A stretch of DNA of 64,000 bases, from the NCBI GenBank assembly GCA_036874045.1, contig JAZBRI010000008.1, positions 7,641,001 through 7,705,000 on the forward strand, read 5' to 3'. A model generated the notes under the pieces. It worked only from the letters and a program-made list of their open reading frames with translations. It searched no databases and was not told the origin of the DNA. Shown piece by piece: positions 48,472 to 59,059 of the stretch. How positions within the stretch are numbered: position 1 is the first letter of the stretch; each line of letters begins with the position of its first letter. The DNA comes from Cymodocea nodosa. Its lineage: Eukaryota > Streptophyta > Magnoliopsida > Alismatales > Cymodoceaceae. The position numbers and the translations under genes were made by a program.

Positions 48472-49111
48472 ATATTTGACTGCTAGTAGACCTGATATTG
48501 TGTTTGCTGTGTGTGTTTGTGCTAGATTTCAATCTAATCCTAAAGAATCACACTCAATTGTAGTTAAAAGGATATTTAGATACATACAAGGAACTAAACA
48601 TTTCAGACTGTATTATTCTAAGGATAGTTCAATAGATCTTATAGGATATATTGATGCTGATTACGTAGGATCTAAATCTGATAGAAAGAGTACTAGTGGC
48701 ACATGTCAATTATTGGGAAATAATTTGGTGTCATGGTTTAGTAAAAAGCAAAACTATGTAGCACTTTCTACTACCGAAGCTGAATATGTTGCTGCTGCAC
48801 TATGTTGCACTCAGATTCTGTGGATAAGGCAAACTTTAGAAGATTTTGGATTATCTTATGATACAATTGAGATTTATTGTGACAATAGTTCTGCAATAAA
48901 TCTTTCCAAAAATCCTATATTACATTCTAGAGCAAAGCATATAGAGGTTAGACATCATTTTCTAAGAGATAACGTAATTAAAGGAAAAATTAAATTAGAA
49001 TTTGTGTCTAGTAAAAAATAATTTGCTGATATATTTACAAAACCTCTAGACGAAAATACATTCTGCAACATTAGATTAAATTTGGGTATTTGTAGGCTAT
49101 GTGATGTGTAA
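48472..49111 (+). pseudogene. S2 RNase H and end of pol
   Basis: Starts abruptly with LTASRPDIVFAVCVCARFQS, then SKDSSIDLIGYIDADYVGSK, STTEAEYVAAALCC, DNSSAINLSKN and HSRAKHIEVRHHFLR, ending LGICRLCDV at 49111 with one stop near 49019. This is the C-terminal third of copia pol; gag, protease, integrase and most of RT are lost at the junction with G3. Confidence 0.92.
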
Positions 49112-50601
49112 AATGCTTAAACTCCACATAAAAAGATAAATAGTATTGATGATGTTGTTCACCTCATAGATATTATATACTTATCATAAATATCTAAAGT
49201 AATATCTAAACTGCTGCTTAAGATACTATGTATTTATTGTAAAATCATAGTAGTATCTTATTGATTTTAAGTAGCTTATCAATTTTAATGATTTTTACGA
49301 TTTTAAGTGGAAGTGTATATGAAAAACATTAAATACTTCTGATATTCTGAAATTTTGATTAAGTGTTTCCTTTGAATCAAGGAAAGTGCATATGATCATG
49401 CATACATTTGACTTAATTGATTAAACTTGTACAATAAGTTATATGTAACTCATCTTAAACTATTAATCAAAAGTATAAGCTTATTGAAACTGATTCGTAT
49501 GCTTAGTAAAATCATAGAAGTAAATATTGTATGAGATTTGTGTTTTATTGCATCTGTATTAATGGAATACATATATACTATACTTAAAATGAAAAGTGCT
49601 TACAAAGTGAAAATCTTTGAAAGTTTATTGATTAGTTTGATCATGAGCCTTTTGTACTTGAATAGATAGGTATGTAAGGATTGTTGTCCTGAAAAAGGAT
49701 TCTTTAAATCTGGCAACCTAAGGTCCTGATCAGATCTGGGATTGTTGACTGAAAGCTCATTACACGGGTACATAAGAAAGCTCTTGTATGATTCAAGCTT
49801 TTCAAACTAACTTTTAAAGAAAATTATCAATATTTACTGTTTTGAAAAGAAAAAATTGTTTCATTAATTACAAATATCTTTAAATCAAATATAGTTTCTA
49901 CCAATATGACTACTAAGTTATTGAATCAACATTAGTACTTTTGAAAACGTTTATTTGAAATACATTCTTTTATTCTCCTTGAATTAATCATATTGAGTTC
50001 AAAGTTATGTTTTGATTCATATACAGTAGGAATTGATTCTTAAAATCATTTTTGATAAAGTCAGAATAACGGAAGTTTCTGAAAAGAAAATTTAAAAGTA
50101 TAGTTATACTTAACATCTATTGTTATACAAGTATATTTTGTATGTTATTGAATATATATGAAGTATATTTGTAGAGGGAGGATTAACAATGTCCAAAATA
50201 GATTAATATAATTCAGAATACAAATCTTGGTTAATCTGAATTAATATCTTCTTACAAGCTTGATGAAATAATTTAAAAAAACAAACGAACTATTTTAGAT
50301 TCAAAGGACAGGAATGTTAGAATAGTTTACAATGTTCTCAAGAAAATGATAAGGTTTCACTATTGTGATGTGTTCGGAACGTTTCAGTTGGAAGCATCCA
50401 AAAATTGTTTTAAGTGTACTAACTGGACGTTATGTTAGATAAGGTAACGTATAAAACTACCTCTAGACAGTGTTTTACTCGTTAGGTTAGTTAACTCAAC
50501 AAGTTATACTTGACTATTTCGGGTAACTTGATTGAATAAACTTTATTCAATACTCATTTGAAATCCAAACCTGACTTATACACGTTGAGTTACTCACCTA
50601 G
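49112..50601 (+). other. S2 pol-ORF3 spacer
   Basis: Non-coding, AT-rich. Bases 49560-49820 share long words with the 3' spacer of the gypsy element (complement of 12740-13100). Bases 50400-50600 contain LTR-like words (CTCGTTAGGTTAGTTAACTC, ACACGTTGAGTTA). Confidence 0.6.
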
Positions 50602-50615
50602 AAACCCTATTTAAA
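50602..50615 (+). promoter_or_regulatory. Telo-box and TATTTAAA before S2 ORF3
   Basis: AAACCCTATTTAAA, 83 bp before the ORF3 start. Plant telo-boxes (AAACCCTA) often lie near transcription starts of housekeeping genes. The same pair precedes the gypsy accessory ORFs (17596-17620, 30240-30265), and a telo-box alone precedes S1 ORF3 (8343-8351). Confidence 0.45.
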
Positions 50616-50697
50616 CACTTATTGCATGGGCACTTAGGTTATTCGTACACTTTGTCAAGAAAATTTTTCCCGCTTGTTGTTGTTATAACCTACGACG

Positions 50698-53013
50698 ATG
50701 GTCTCCAAGTTCTACAAGGGCCGTAGCAGAGGAAAAGGCAAAAGCAGAGGATATAAAGGAAAAGCTATAGAGCATGATGAAGTTCCACGTATTTGGTTTA
50801 AGAAAATTTTGCAAGTTGACAAAAGGTTAGCAGAAATTTATAAAGATTACTTCTTTCCTCAAGGTATACTAGATGAAGTTAGACAAGAGCTTCAAATTAC
50901 TGATGAAAATATTACATACATGGGTATTCGTAGTAAATTTGATAGAGAATACAAAATGAAATGTGCTGAGATTGCATTTCTCAAGCAGTATGCAAAATAT
51001 TTGGAAAAAGGTGTAGATACTTCAACTAGAACTCCTCAAATACTAATAAACAGTACAAGACTACATACATTTGAGGAAGAGCATGAATCAGCTATCCCTA
51101 CTCCTTTATATTCAAAACAAGTAGAAGCACATATTGCTGTAGATAAAAGAAAAGTTGACAATCTTTGAAAGGCTATAGCTATAAAAAGTGCTTTTGAAGA
51201 ATTAAAGCAGAAAACTTTTATGGAGCAATTTGAAAAGAAAATAGCAATACTTGAAGAGGAGAAACATAAATTTTATAGTAGAAGGAAAGTTAGAAAAATT
51301 ATGTCTTCAAAGACAAAGTCTATTGAAAAAGAAAAATCAGATGAAAATTTATTTCCAAAAGGCAATGTATGTTTAGACATTGTACCTTATAATGCATTTG
51401 ATAAACTCATCAGTTCCGAACATACTGAAATTGATGAAGATAATGAGACTTTATTTTCTCTTACTAGAAAACTTGAGAAGAAATACAAGTCAAATATGAG
51501 CTCAAGTTTTTCTATTAGTTCAAGTCCTAATGATGCAGAAATTGAAAAATCAGAGCATTAGGCACCTGACATTGAACAATTTATTGCAGATATAATTGAC
51601 AATGTTGAGGTAGTAACTAGTTCACAGGTTGAATTGTCTGGAGTAGTAGATATTGAAAATGTTAAGACTCCAAAAGAGCTAAAAGTTAACCAACCTTCTT
51701 TAGAATCTATAGAAGCAGCGTTTGGGAATTCACAGCATGTATTAATGGAAATATCTATTGAACAAAATGAACAATTACAGGTAGATACACCGGTTGTAGA
51801 ATTTGTGGAAAAATTGAACTCTGAACATTCTATAGAAACTGATCCAATGAATGTTGAGCTTAATGAAGATGTTCCTTACAATGTTGAAGCTAAAGAATCA
51901 AGCTTACCTGAGCAGCTTCAAGAAAATATTTTTCCAAAGGAACAACATGACATTCATTTTGAAGAAGACATTCCTGATGATGAAATAAACTCTGAATCAT
52001 GGCTTCAGGTATCACATTCTTTGTGTACAGTATTACAAATTCAAGGTAATTCAATTCATTTTAGATCTGAGGAAGCATTGCAGAAATACAATAATCTGAT
52101 TACATGTCAGATTCTACATGCTTGTCCAATAAAATTTAGAAATTTGATGGAAATAAGAGATCTATTTGAGTTTCAAGGCCTCATTCAATTCTTGCCAGTT
52201 GGAACGAAATGCAAGCAATACAAAGAGCTTATTGCAACTTTTTATAGCAATCTGGTCAAGAATGGAAATTTTTTGAAAACTCAAATCAATCAACAGGAGT
52301 TTATATTGTCTCCTGAGTTAATTTTTGAAGTTTTGGGATTAAAGAATGAAGGTGTTGTTACAAACAAATTTGACATGATTAGACAACTAGAATGGAACAT
52401 TCAGTCTTTATCAAAAATTCCAGATGTATATTCTGAAATGAGATTAATGGAAAATCTAAATGTAGAGGCAAGGTTCATTGCAAATATATTGCATGCAAAT
52501 TTATTTCAAAGAGTTGGACACAATATGGAAGTTAGTAGAAGTTGTTTATATGCAACTTATGGCCTGCTGAATAGAATTCAAATCAATTGGTTTGATGTTT
52601 TAACTTCTCAACTATAGCATATGTGTTCAAAGTTATTTTATGGTGATGTTGTATGTAGACTCATTGCAAGCCAATTGAATTTATCTGACTGGCCCTCTGA
52701 AACTAAAGGCATGAGAGCATTTAGTGTAAAAGATTTGCAACGATTCCAGGTCATGCATAAACCTCAACAACAACCTGATTATACAAAACAGTTTCAACCA
52801 CAACAATAAAGTTATTCAGTTCACACAAAACAGCAAACCTAGATACCTCCTGACTTAGATGTAGTGCTTAACGACATAAGAAATGATATTAGGCATCTAG
52901 GAGATAAAATATGTAATGCTATAAGTCATATACTTAAGAGAGATCGTAAACTGTTTGTTTGCTTGTTTTTGAATACAAAATGTAATGTTTGTATTCATTG
53001 TTTGATTCATTGA
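50698..53013 (+). pseudogene. S2 ORF3 (accessory protein)
   Basis: One frame of about 770 codons from 50698 (MVSKFYKGRSRGKGKSRGYK), broken only by stops at 51166, 51559, 52615, 52807 and 52840. Basic Gly/Arg/Lys N-terminus; module YKDYFFPQGILDEVR; an acidic, Glu-rich middle (51220-52000); conserved domain DLFEFQGLIQFLP, FEVLGLKNEG, EARFIANILHANLFQRVGHN, RIQINW and KLFYGD (52150-52660); Gln/Pro-rich tail; terminal helix DLDVVLNDIRNDIRHLGDKI. The most complete version here. Matches S1 ORF3 and the gypsy accessory ORFs. No clear signal peptide or membrane segment, so 'env-like' is not supported for this copy. Confidence 0.85.
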
Positions 53014-53125
53014 ACAATACATTTTTTTGTAAATGTTTACAATTCTTATTATTGTTTACAGAAAGCATTGTTGTAAATATATCTCTTACTATATATATTA
53101 TCTGTAATTATCTTTTTGATTAATG

Positions 53126-53452
53126 ACAAAAAGGGGGAGAATTGTTATAAAAAGATGATTATGATTTTAATTGCATATATTATAAAGGGAGATGATATTT
53201 AAATGGTTAGTATAATTTGACTGATGATTATATAATGAAAGAGAGAGAAATGATACTTATATATTTATTGACATCTGAAAGTTTTGTTTCTGAGAGTGAT
53301 TTTTACACAAACAATAGAAATAAGCTTAAGTGAACTTAAGTCAACAAACTTGTTTGTTGAATGAAAAGTTATCCCAACGAATGTGCTTTGTTGAGTTAAA
53401 CATATTTCATAATTGATTTAATATGGTTTTGTCATCATCAAAAAGGGGGAGA
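53126..53452 (+). other. Multiple purine tracts of S2
   Basis: GACAAAAAGGGGGAGA (53126-53141), AAAGGGAGATG (about 53185) and AAAAAGGGGGAGA (53440-53452), the last followed by the LTR. As in S1 and S3. Confidence 0.8.
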
Positions 53453-53453
53453 T

Positions 53454-56400
53454 TGTTGAGTATTTTGTTTTGATGATGTGTGCTGAATGAAAATAACCAT
53501 ATTTGCTTAATTACTATTGCTTGTGAAAAGAAATTGAAATCATCAATTAATACAGAAAAAGTTTACTGAGATAAGTACTTGTTTGTATTGGATCTGAAGT
53601 TAATAACTAGTCGTTTCATTGCATTAATTTCTCATTTAACTAAACATTAAGTTAACGTGTGTTTTTATTGAAAAGCATGATATATTTTAAAGTTATATTT
53701 TCTATATCATGAACAGTGCACGTTTAGACAACTCATTAAGTTAGAGTGTTATTTGTATAGAGGTCACGTAAGAACACGTTGAGTTAGAGGCTTAAAGGTT
53801 AAAATAGGTCACGTGAGAACTCGTTAAGTTAGTGAGTAAAAGAAGAGACGAACTCGTTAAGTTAGTGTTGTACACGTGGTGAAATTATAAGTTATGAATG
53901 TTATATTGTATTACGTGAGGTCCACATGTTTAACTCGTTAAGTTAACATAACTAAACGCATTGAGTTGCTATATTGAACACTAAGGCAACTGTTTAGAAT
54001 GAAAAAGTACATATTATTAACAGTTAAATGATGGTTAATTGCATAATATTTAGCTTATCATATGAGAATTAAGCCATTATATCATAATTGCACTGTTATA
54101 TGTTTTAATTAAAGAATCTGCTTAATTTCGGTGAATTAATGTTAATTTAGTACATTTCTGAACTATCGGTAAGTTGCATGCTGTGAAATCCTTAAGTATC
54201 CAAATTTTCTGATATTTCGGATAGTTATGTTTAACATACCAAACATGTATCGGAGAGTTATATTTAAATTGCCGAACAGTTATGTTTTAAAAGAATACTT
54301 TATTATTTCCTAAAGTACACGTGTCGAAACCATAATGCATGTCTTAAGTGAACTTTCGGTGAGTTATTTGTAACTATCCGAAATGCATCTGAGCATCGGA
54401 TAGTTAGACCTGTAACTCTCCAAAATATTTCTTTTATTATTAAACTACTGCTGACACGTGTCGAGATCTGGTAGATTTACTTAAGTTATATATTAGTGAG
54501 TTATCTATAAGTATCCGAAATGCATTTGGGCATCAGATAGTTAAGTTTATAAGTATCCGAAATGCACCTGAGCATCGGATAGTTAAATTTATGCATGTGT
54601 TTTATAGTTAAATCAATAAGGTAAGTCCGTTGTGTTATCTGTAACTCCACGGACTATTTATTTTCTAATATGCCACTATAGCGATTGCAGAAATAGGACA
54701 GTTGGAAGGAAAAACCACGATCGCACGTATCACGTAGGAATTCACTCGTCGAAGGGAGGAGAAATCATCGTCGTTGATATGAATGAAGGAAATCCAACCG
54801 ACCATTCAAGCAGAAGTAGTTACCACTAAAGAAATATAAAAGAAAAAAAGAGAAAAAGAAGGGTGTGTGATCGATGGGTATGTCCAGTGTGTATGGAGGA
54901 GGAGCACCAAGCTTTCTGAAGACAGTGTCGGCAATTCTCTAAAGTACCACACCAACCATTATCACCACCACCACATTACCATCACCATAATCACCAACCA
55001 TCGGAGGTCTGTGAGGATACTTTCCTGATGTCAGGTCGATTCCGAGCCAAACACAGTGCCTGACAACCACTGTGAGGAGTGATCACGTCGTAGGAAGGGA
55101 AGCCATTTTCACCAAGCGCCGACTCATATTTCAAGAGATCGTAAAGCTTCTAGCCTTCATTTCAGGTTGATGCCTGTATGCTGAAGAGGAGATTATCTTG
55201 CAATTCTAGACTCGTGATTCTATAGGGAGAGGAGACAGAATTGTAAGTGGTTTAATTTTCAGTGGTATTTACTATCGATTGAGATTACTTTACATTTCAC
55301 CTTTCGCCCATTTCGATGTTCATATTAAAACAAAAATACCAAAAACAACTTATCTGTGTTTGTATTTTGTATTTGAGTGTTGTATTGTTTGTGTTGTATC
55401 GTGATTAATGTTATCTTTGTCGGTGAGTTATTTGTAACTATCCGAAATGCATCTGAGCATCGGATAGTTAGACCTGTAACTCTTCGAAATGTTTCTTTTA
55501 TTATTAAACTACTGCTGACACGTGTCGAGATCTGGTAGATTTACTTAAGTTATATATTAGTGAGTTATCTGTAAGTATTCAAAATGCATCTGGGCATCAG
55601 ATAGTTAAGTTTATATGTATTCGAAATGCACTTGAGCATCGGATAGTTAAATTTATGCATGTGTTTTATAGTTAAATCAATGAGGTAAGTCCGTTGAGTT
55701 ATCTGTAACTCCACAGACTATTTATTTTCTAATATGCCACTATAGCGGTTGCAGAAATAGGATAGTTGGAAGGAAAAACCACGATCGCACGTATCATGTA
55801 GGAATTCACTCATCAAAGGGAGAAGAAATCATTGTCGTTGATATGAATGAAGGAAATCCAACCGACCATTCAAACAGAAGCAGTTACCACTGAAGAAATA
55901 TAAAAGAAAAAAAGAGAAAAAGAAGGGTGTGTGATCGATGGGTATGGCCAATGTGTACAGAGGAGGAGCACCGAGCTTTCTACAGACAGTGTCAGCAATT
56001 CTCTGAAGTACCACACCAACCATTATCACCACCACCATAATCACCAACCATCGGAGGTCTGTGAGGATACTTTCCTGATGTCGGGTCGATTCCAAGCCAA
56101 ACATAGTGCCTGACAACCACTATGAGGAGTGATTGCGTCGCGGGAAGGGAAGCCATTTTCACCAAGCGTCAACTCATATTTCAGGAGATCGTAAAGCTTC
56201 TAGCATTGCTTTTGGGTTGATGCCTGTATGCTGAAGACGAGATTATCTTGCAATTTTGGACTCGCGATTCTATAGGGAGAGGAGACAGAATTGTAAGTGG
56301 TTTAATTTTCAATGGTGTAATCGCGTCATATGTAGTGATGGAAGTATTTAATGTCAACTGAGATTACTTTACATTTCACCTTTCGCCCATTTCGATGTTC

Positions 56401-58145
56401 ATATTAAAAAAAAAATACCAAAAACAACTTATCTATGTTTGTATTTTGTATTTAAGTGTTGTATTGTTTGTGTTGTATCGTGATTAATGTTATCTTTGTC
56501 AATGTTGTGATTGTTTTAGTTTTACAGTTTACTAAAATTGGTTCGTTCAAAAGACTTAAAGATTTTAATGGTTACTATTTGAATTATCTAAATGTTAGTA
56601 TTGCCTAATGATAAATTCAGTATTTATTAACATTAAATAGCTTAATTTATGTTATTTACAATCTGTGGAACCACCCAATGGTTGGCCGAATTCCTTTGTA
56701 AATAGCAGTATTAAATAGGAAATGCAGGCTCGTGGAGTTAACTTAAGTCAATGAGGTTAGTCTGTTGAGTTAACTGTAATTCAACGGAGAGTTTATTGAA
56801 TATATAAATTTGATTGTTAAAAATGGAACAGTTCTCAATTCTTAAGCAATTCCCTGTGGGAACGACCTGTACTTATACACTAATACAATATGCACTATGC
56901 ACTTGTAGTTAAAATACAAATTGGAATTAATATCTAACTTGTATTAAAGGTTGTTTGTTTACTTCTATATAAAAAAAAAAGAATAGGCATAAAGATAAAT
57001 TAACTAAGTAAAAACAGAAGTTAACAAATCCAAGTTTTTCTAGTGCGTTGCTAGAGATCCAAACAAGTTTTCTGGTGTCATGCTAGCCAAGCGAACAGCA
57101 ATGCGTTAGGTTAGCGTTATGAACTTAAGTTGTTATTTTTGCACGTGGTAAAATTCTTATTATAAAAACATTTGTTTATTACTGGTTCGTTGAGTTATCT
57201 GTAACACAACGGAGATAGTTCGTTGAGTTATCGTAACACCACGGAGATAGTTCGTTGAGTTAGCTACAGTACTTGTCACATGAAATGGCACATGAGGAAC
57301 TCGTTAAGTTAGAAATGTTAAGTTAATATCTACGTATGTTACTCGTTTAGTTAACATTAAAGTAACAACTTCTTATTATACTAATGAAAAATTTTGGACG
57401 AGAAAGTTTATTTTGCAGGAAATTTTTCAGAGGTCCAAGACTGATGATTAAAGAAAATTTGAAATGTAAACGTGGGTTAGAACGTGTGTATTTCGATGAA
57501 GGAAAAAGTAAAGACGTGAAGAAGTGGAAAATTGGTAGTGATTAAACGTGGAGGATATGCATGAAATGAAGATACAATATAAAAGGCATAGAATTCTTGT
57601 TGTTTAAACTATCCTTGCACACAAAATGAAAAATCTTTTCAAGGATCAAACTATCCCTGCACACTAAAAGAAAAATCTTTTTAGGGATCAAAAATACCTC
57701 TTTGGGGAAAAGCTCTTAGGAGGAAGAAAATTCAGTGAAGCAAAAAATGTTAAATTTATGTCGCTGAAGATTTGAAGTATTAGAAGAAAGTAAATTCAGT
57801 GAAGCATAAAAAGACAAGATATTCGTCATTGAAGAATTGCTGAAGAAGAAAGAAGAAGAAGAAGAAGAAAGATCTCAAACAAGGAGAAATGTTTTAAATT
57901 CCGTAAATTAGCTTTCTCTATTTGTAGTTATGAAATTGTTTAGATGATACATGGTATCGAGATATAATTGCATCTACAATTTCTGAGGAGAATTAAATTG
58001 TATATTGTAATTAAAACCTTGAATAAAAATGATTTTATAAAAACTATGTCTCGACTTGTTTATGAGTTTTAAAGTTTCAATTATATTCAAAAATATTGAA
58101 AAACACAATTCACCCCCCCCTCTTGTGTAGCCATACGATCCTACA
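53454..58145 (+). repeat. S2 3' LTR, split by solo LTR E
   Basis: TGTTGAGTATTTTG ... CGATCCTACA. The two parts (53454-53990 and 57098-58145) together match S4's LTR in inverse orientation; the break falls inside GGCAACGCGTTAGG (intact at 41520-41535, complement). TATAAAAGG at 57578-57586. A GAA run lies at 57847-57870. Confidence 0.9.
53986..57102 (+). mobile_element. Solo gypsy LTR E with internal tandem duplication
   Basis: LTR 53991-57097 (TGTTTAGAATG ... GCGAACA), flanked by GCAAC (53986-53990) and GCAAT (57098-57102). About 1 kb longer than the other LTRs because 54357-55420 is repeated as 55421-56499, including TATA box, leader and the antisense ORF. The 3' terminal 40 bp also differ from the family consensus after TTTTTCTAGTG. 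Confidence 0.88.
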
Positions 58146-58219
58146 TCATATGATAAGCTAAATATTATGCAATTAACCATCATTAACTGTTAATATTATG
58201 TACTTTTTCATTCTAAACA
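58146..58219 (-). repeat. 74-bp gypsy LTR relic
   Basis: TCATATGATAAGCTAAATAT ... TTTCATTCTAAACA, the 5' tip of a gypsy LTR in - orientation. Left neighbour is the S2 LTR end, right neighbour S3 gag. A gypsy LTR had landed in S3 gag before the S2 end came to lie here. Confidence 0.85.
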
Positions 58220-59037
58220 TTGGCTAGGAATTTCAGAAAAATGATGAGACTAGGAGGCAAAGCCAGCTCCTTAAGATCAAAAGTCCCCACATGCTACAAG
58301 TGTAAAAAATTGAGACACATTCAACTCTGCTGTCCTTTCTAGTAGGAGGAGGATAAACAAAAATGGAAGAAGAAGAATAAGAAGAAAATGGCCTTGAAAG
58401 CCATATGGGATGACAATAGCTCATCCAGCAACTCATTAGACTCAAAGGAAGATGCCTCTACAAATGTGTGCTTTGCTGCATAAGAGGTATGCTCTACATC
58501 TCCTTATTGTTCAGAAAATGAAAATAATGATTTAGATGTAGATAATCTTCTTTGTATAGTAGATAGTTTATATGTAAAATGTAAAAACTATAAGAAAGAA
58601 ATTAAAAGTTTGAACTCTTGTTTAGAGGATGCTTTTGCTGAATTAGAAAAAGTTCTAGTTGATAACAGGGAACTAAAAACTAAAATTGATAACTATAGTT
58701 GTAAAAATTTTGATTTGAAAGAAGAGAACAAAAACTTATTATCTGAAATTGCTAATTTGAAAAACACTATATGTAAGTTCACGAAAGGTGAAAATAGTTT
58801 AAATAAAATAATAGGATCTCAAAGAACTGGAATAAATAAATTTGGCCTAGGGTATGCTGCACCACAAGAAACTTCCTACTGTGGTGGAAAGATTAAATCT
58901 TATAGAGATGACACAACTGTATTTGTCAGCAAAAGAAAATCTACTCATGTATGGCTGCCAAGAGGCAATAGATTTAATATGCTAAGGACTAACACTGGTG
59001 GACCCAAGAAAATATGGGTACCAAAAGCTTCAATTTA
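58220..59037 (+). pseudogene. S3 gag, C-terminal half
   Basis: CCHC knuckle with changes (CYKCKKLRHIQLCC), basic stretch, Ser/Asp-rich stretch (IWDDNSSSSNS), then a coiled coil open from 58610 (KTKIDNYSCKNFDLKEENK) and a C-terminal GGPKKIWVPK before the stop at 59037. Stops at about 58340 and 58480. Confidence 0.82.
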
Positions 59038-59059
59038 ATCATGATTTGTAGGACTGAAA

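Noticed and set aside
50698..53013. Calling ORF3 an envelope gene
   Set aside because: No signal peptide, protease cleavage site or consistent membrane segment; the C-terminal domain is shared with non-envelope plant transposon proteins.
40506..58145. S4 (- strand 5' end) and S2 (+ strand 3' end) as two halves of one inverted element
   Set aside because: LTR family is the same, but the intervening G3 has independent joins at both sides and no inversion breakpoint can be shown.
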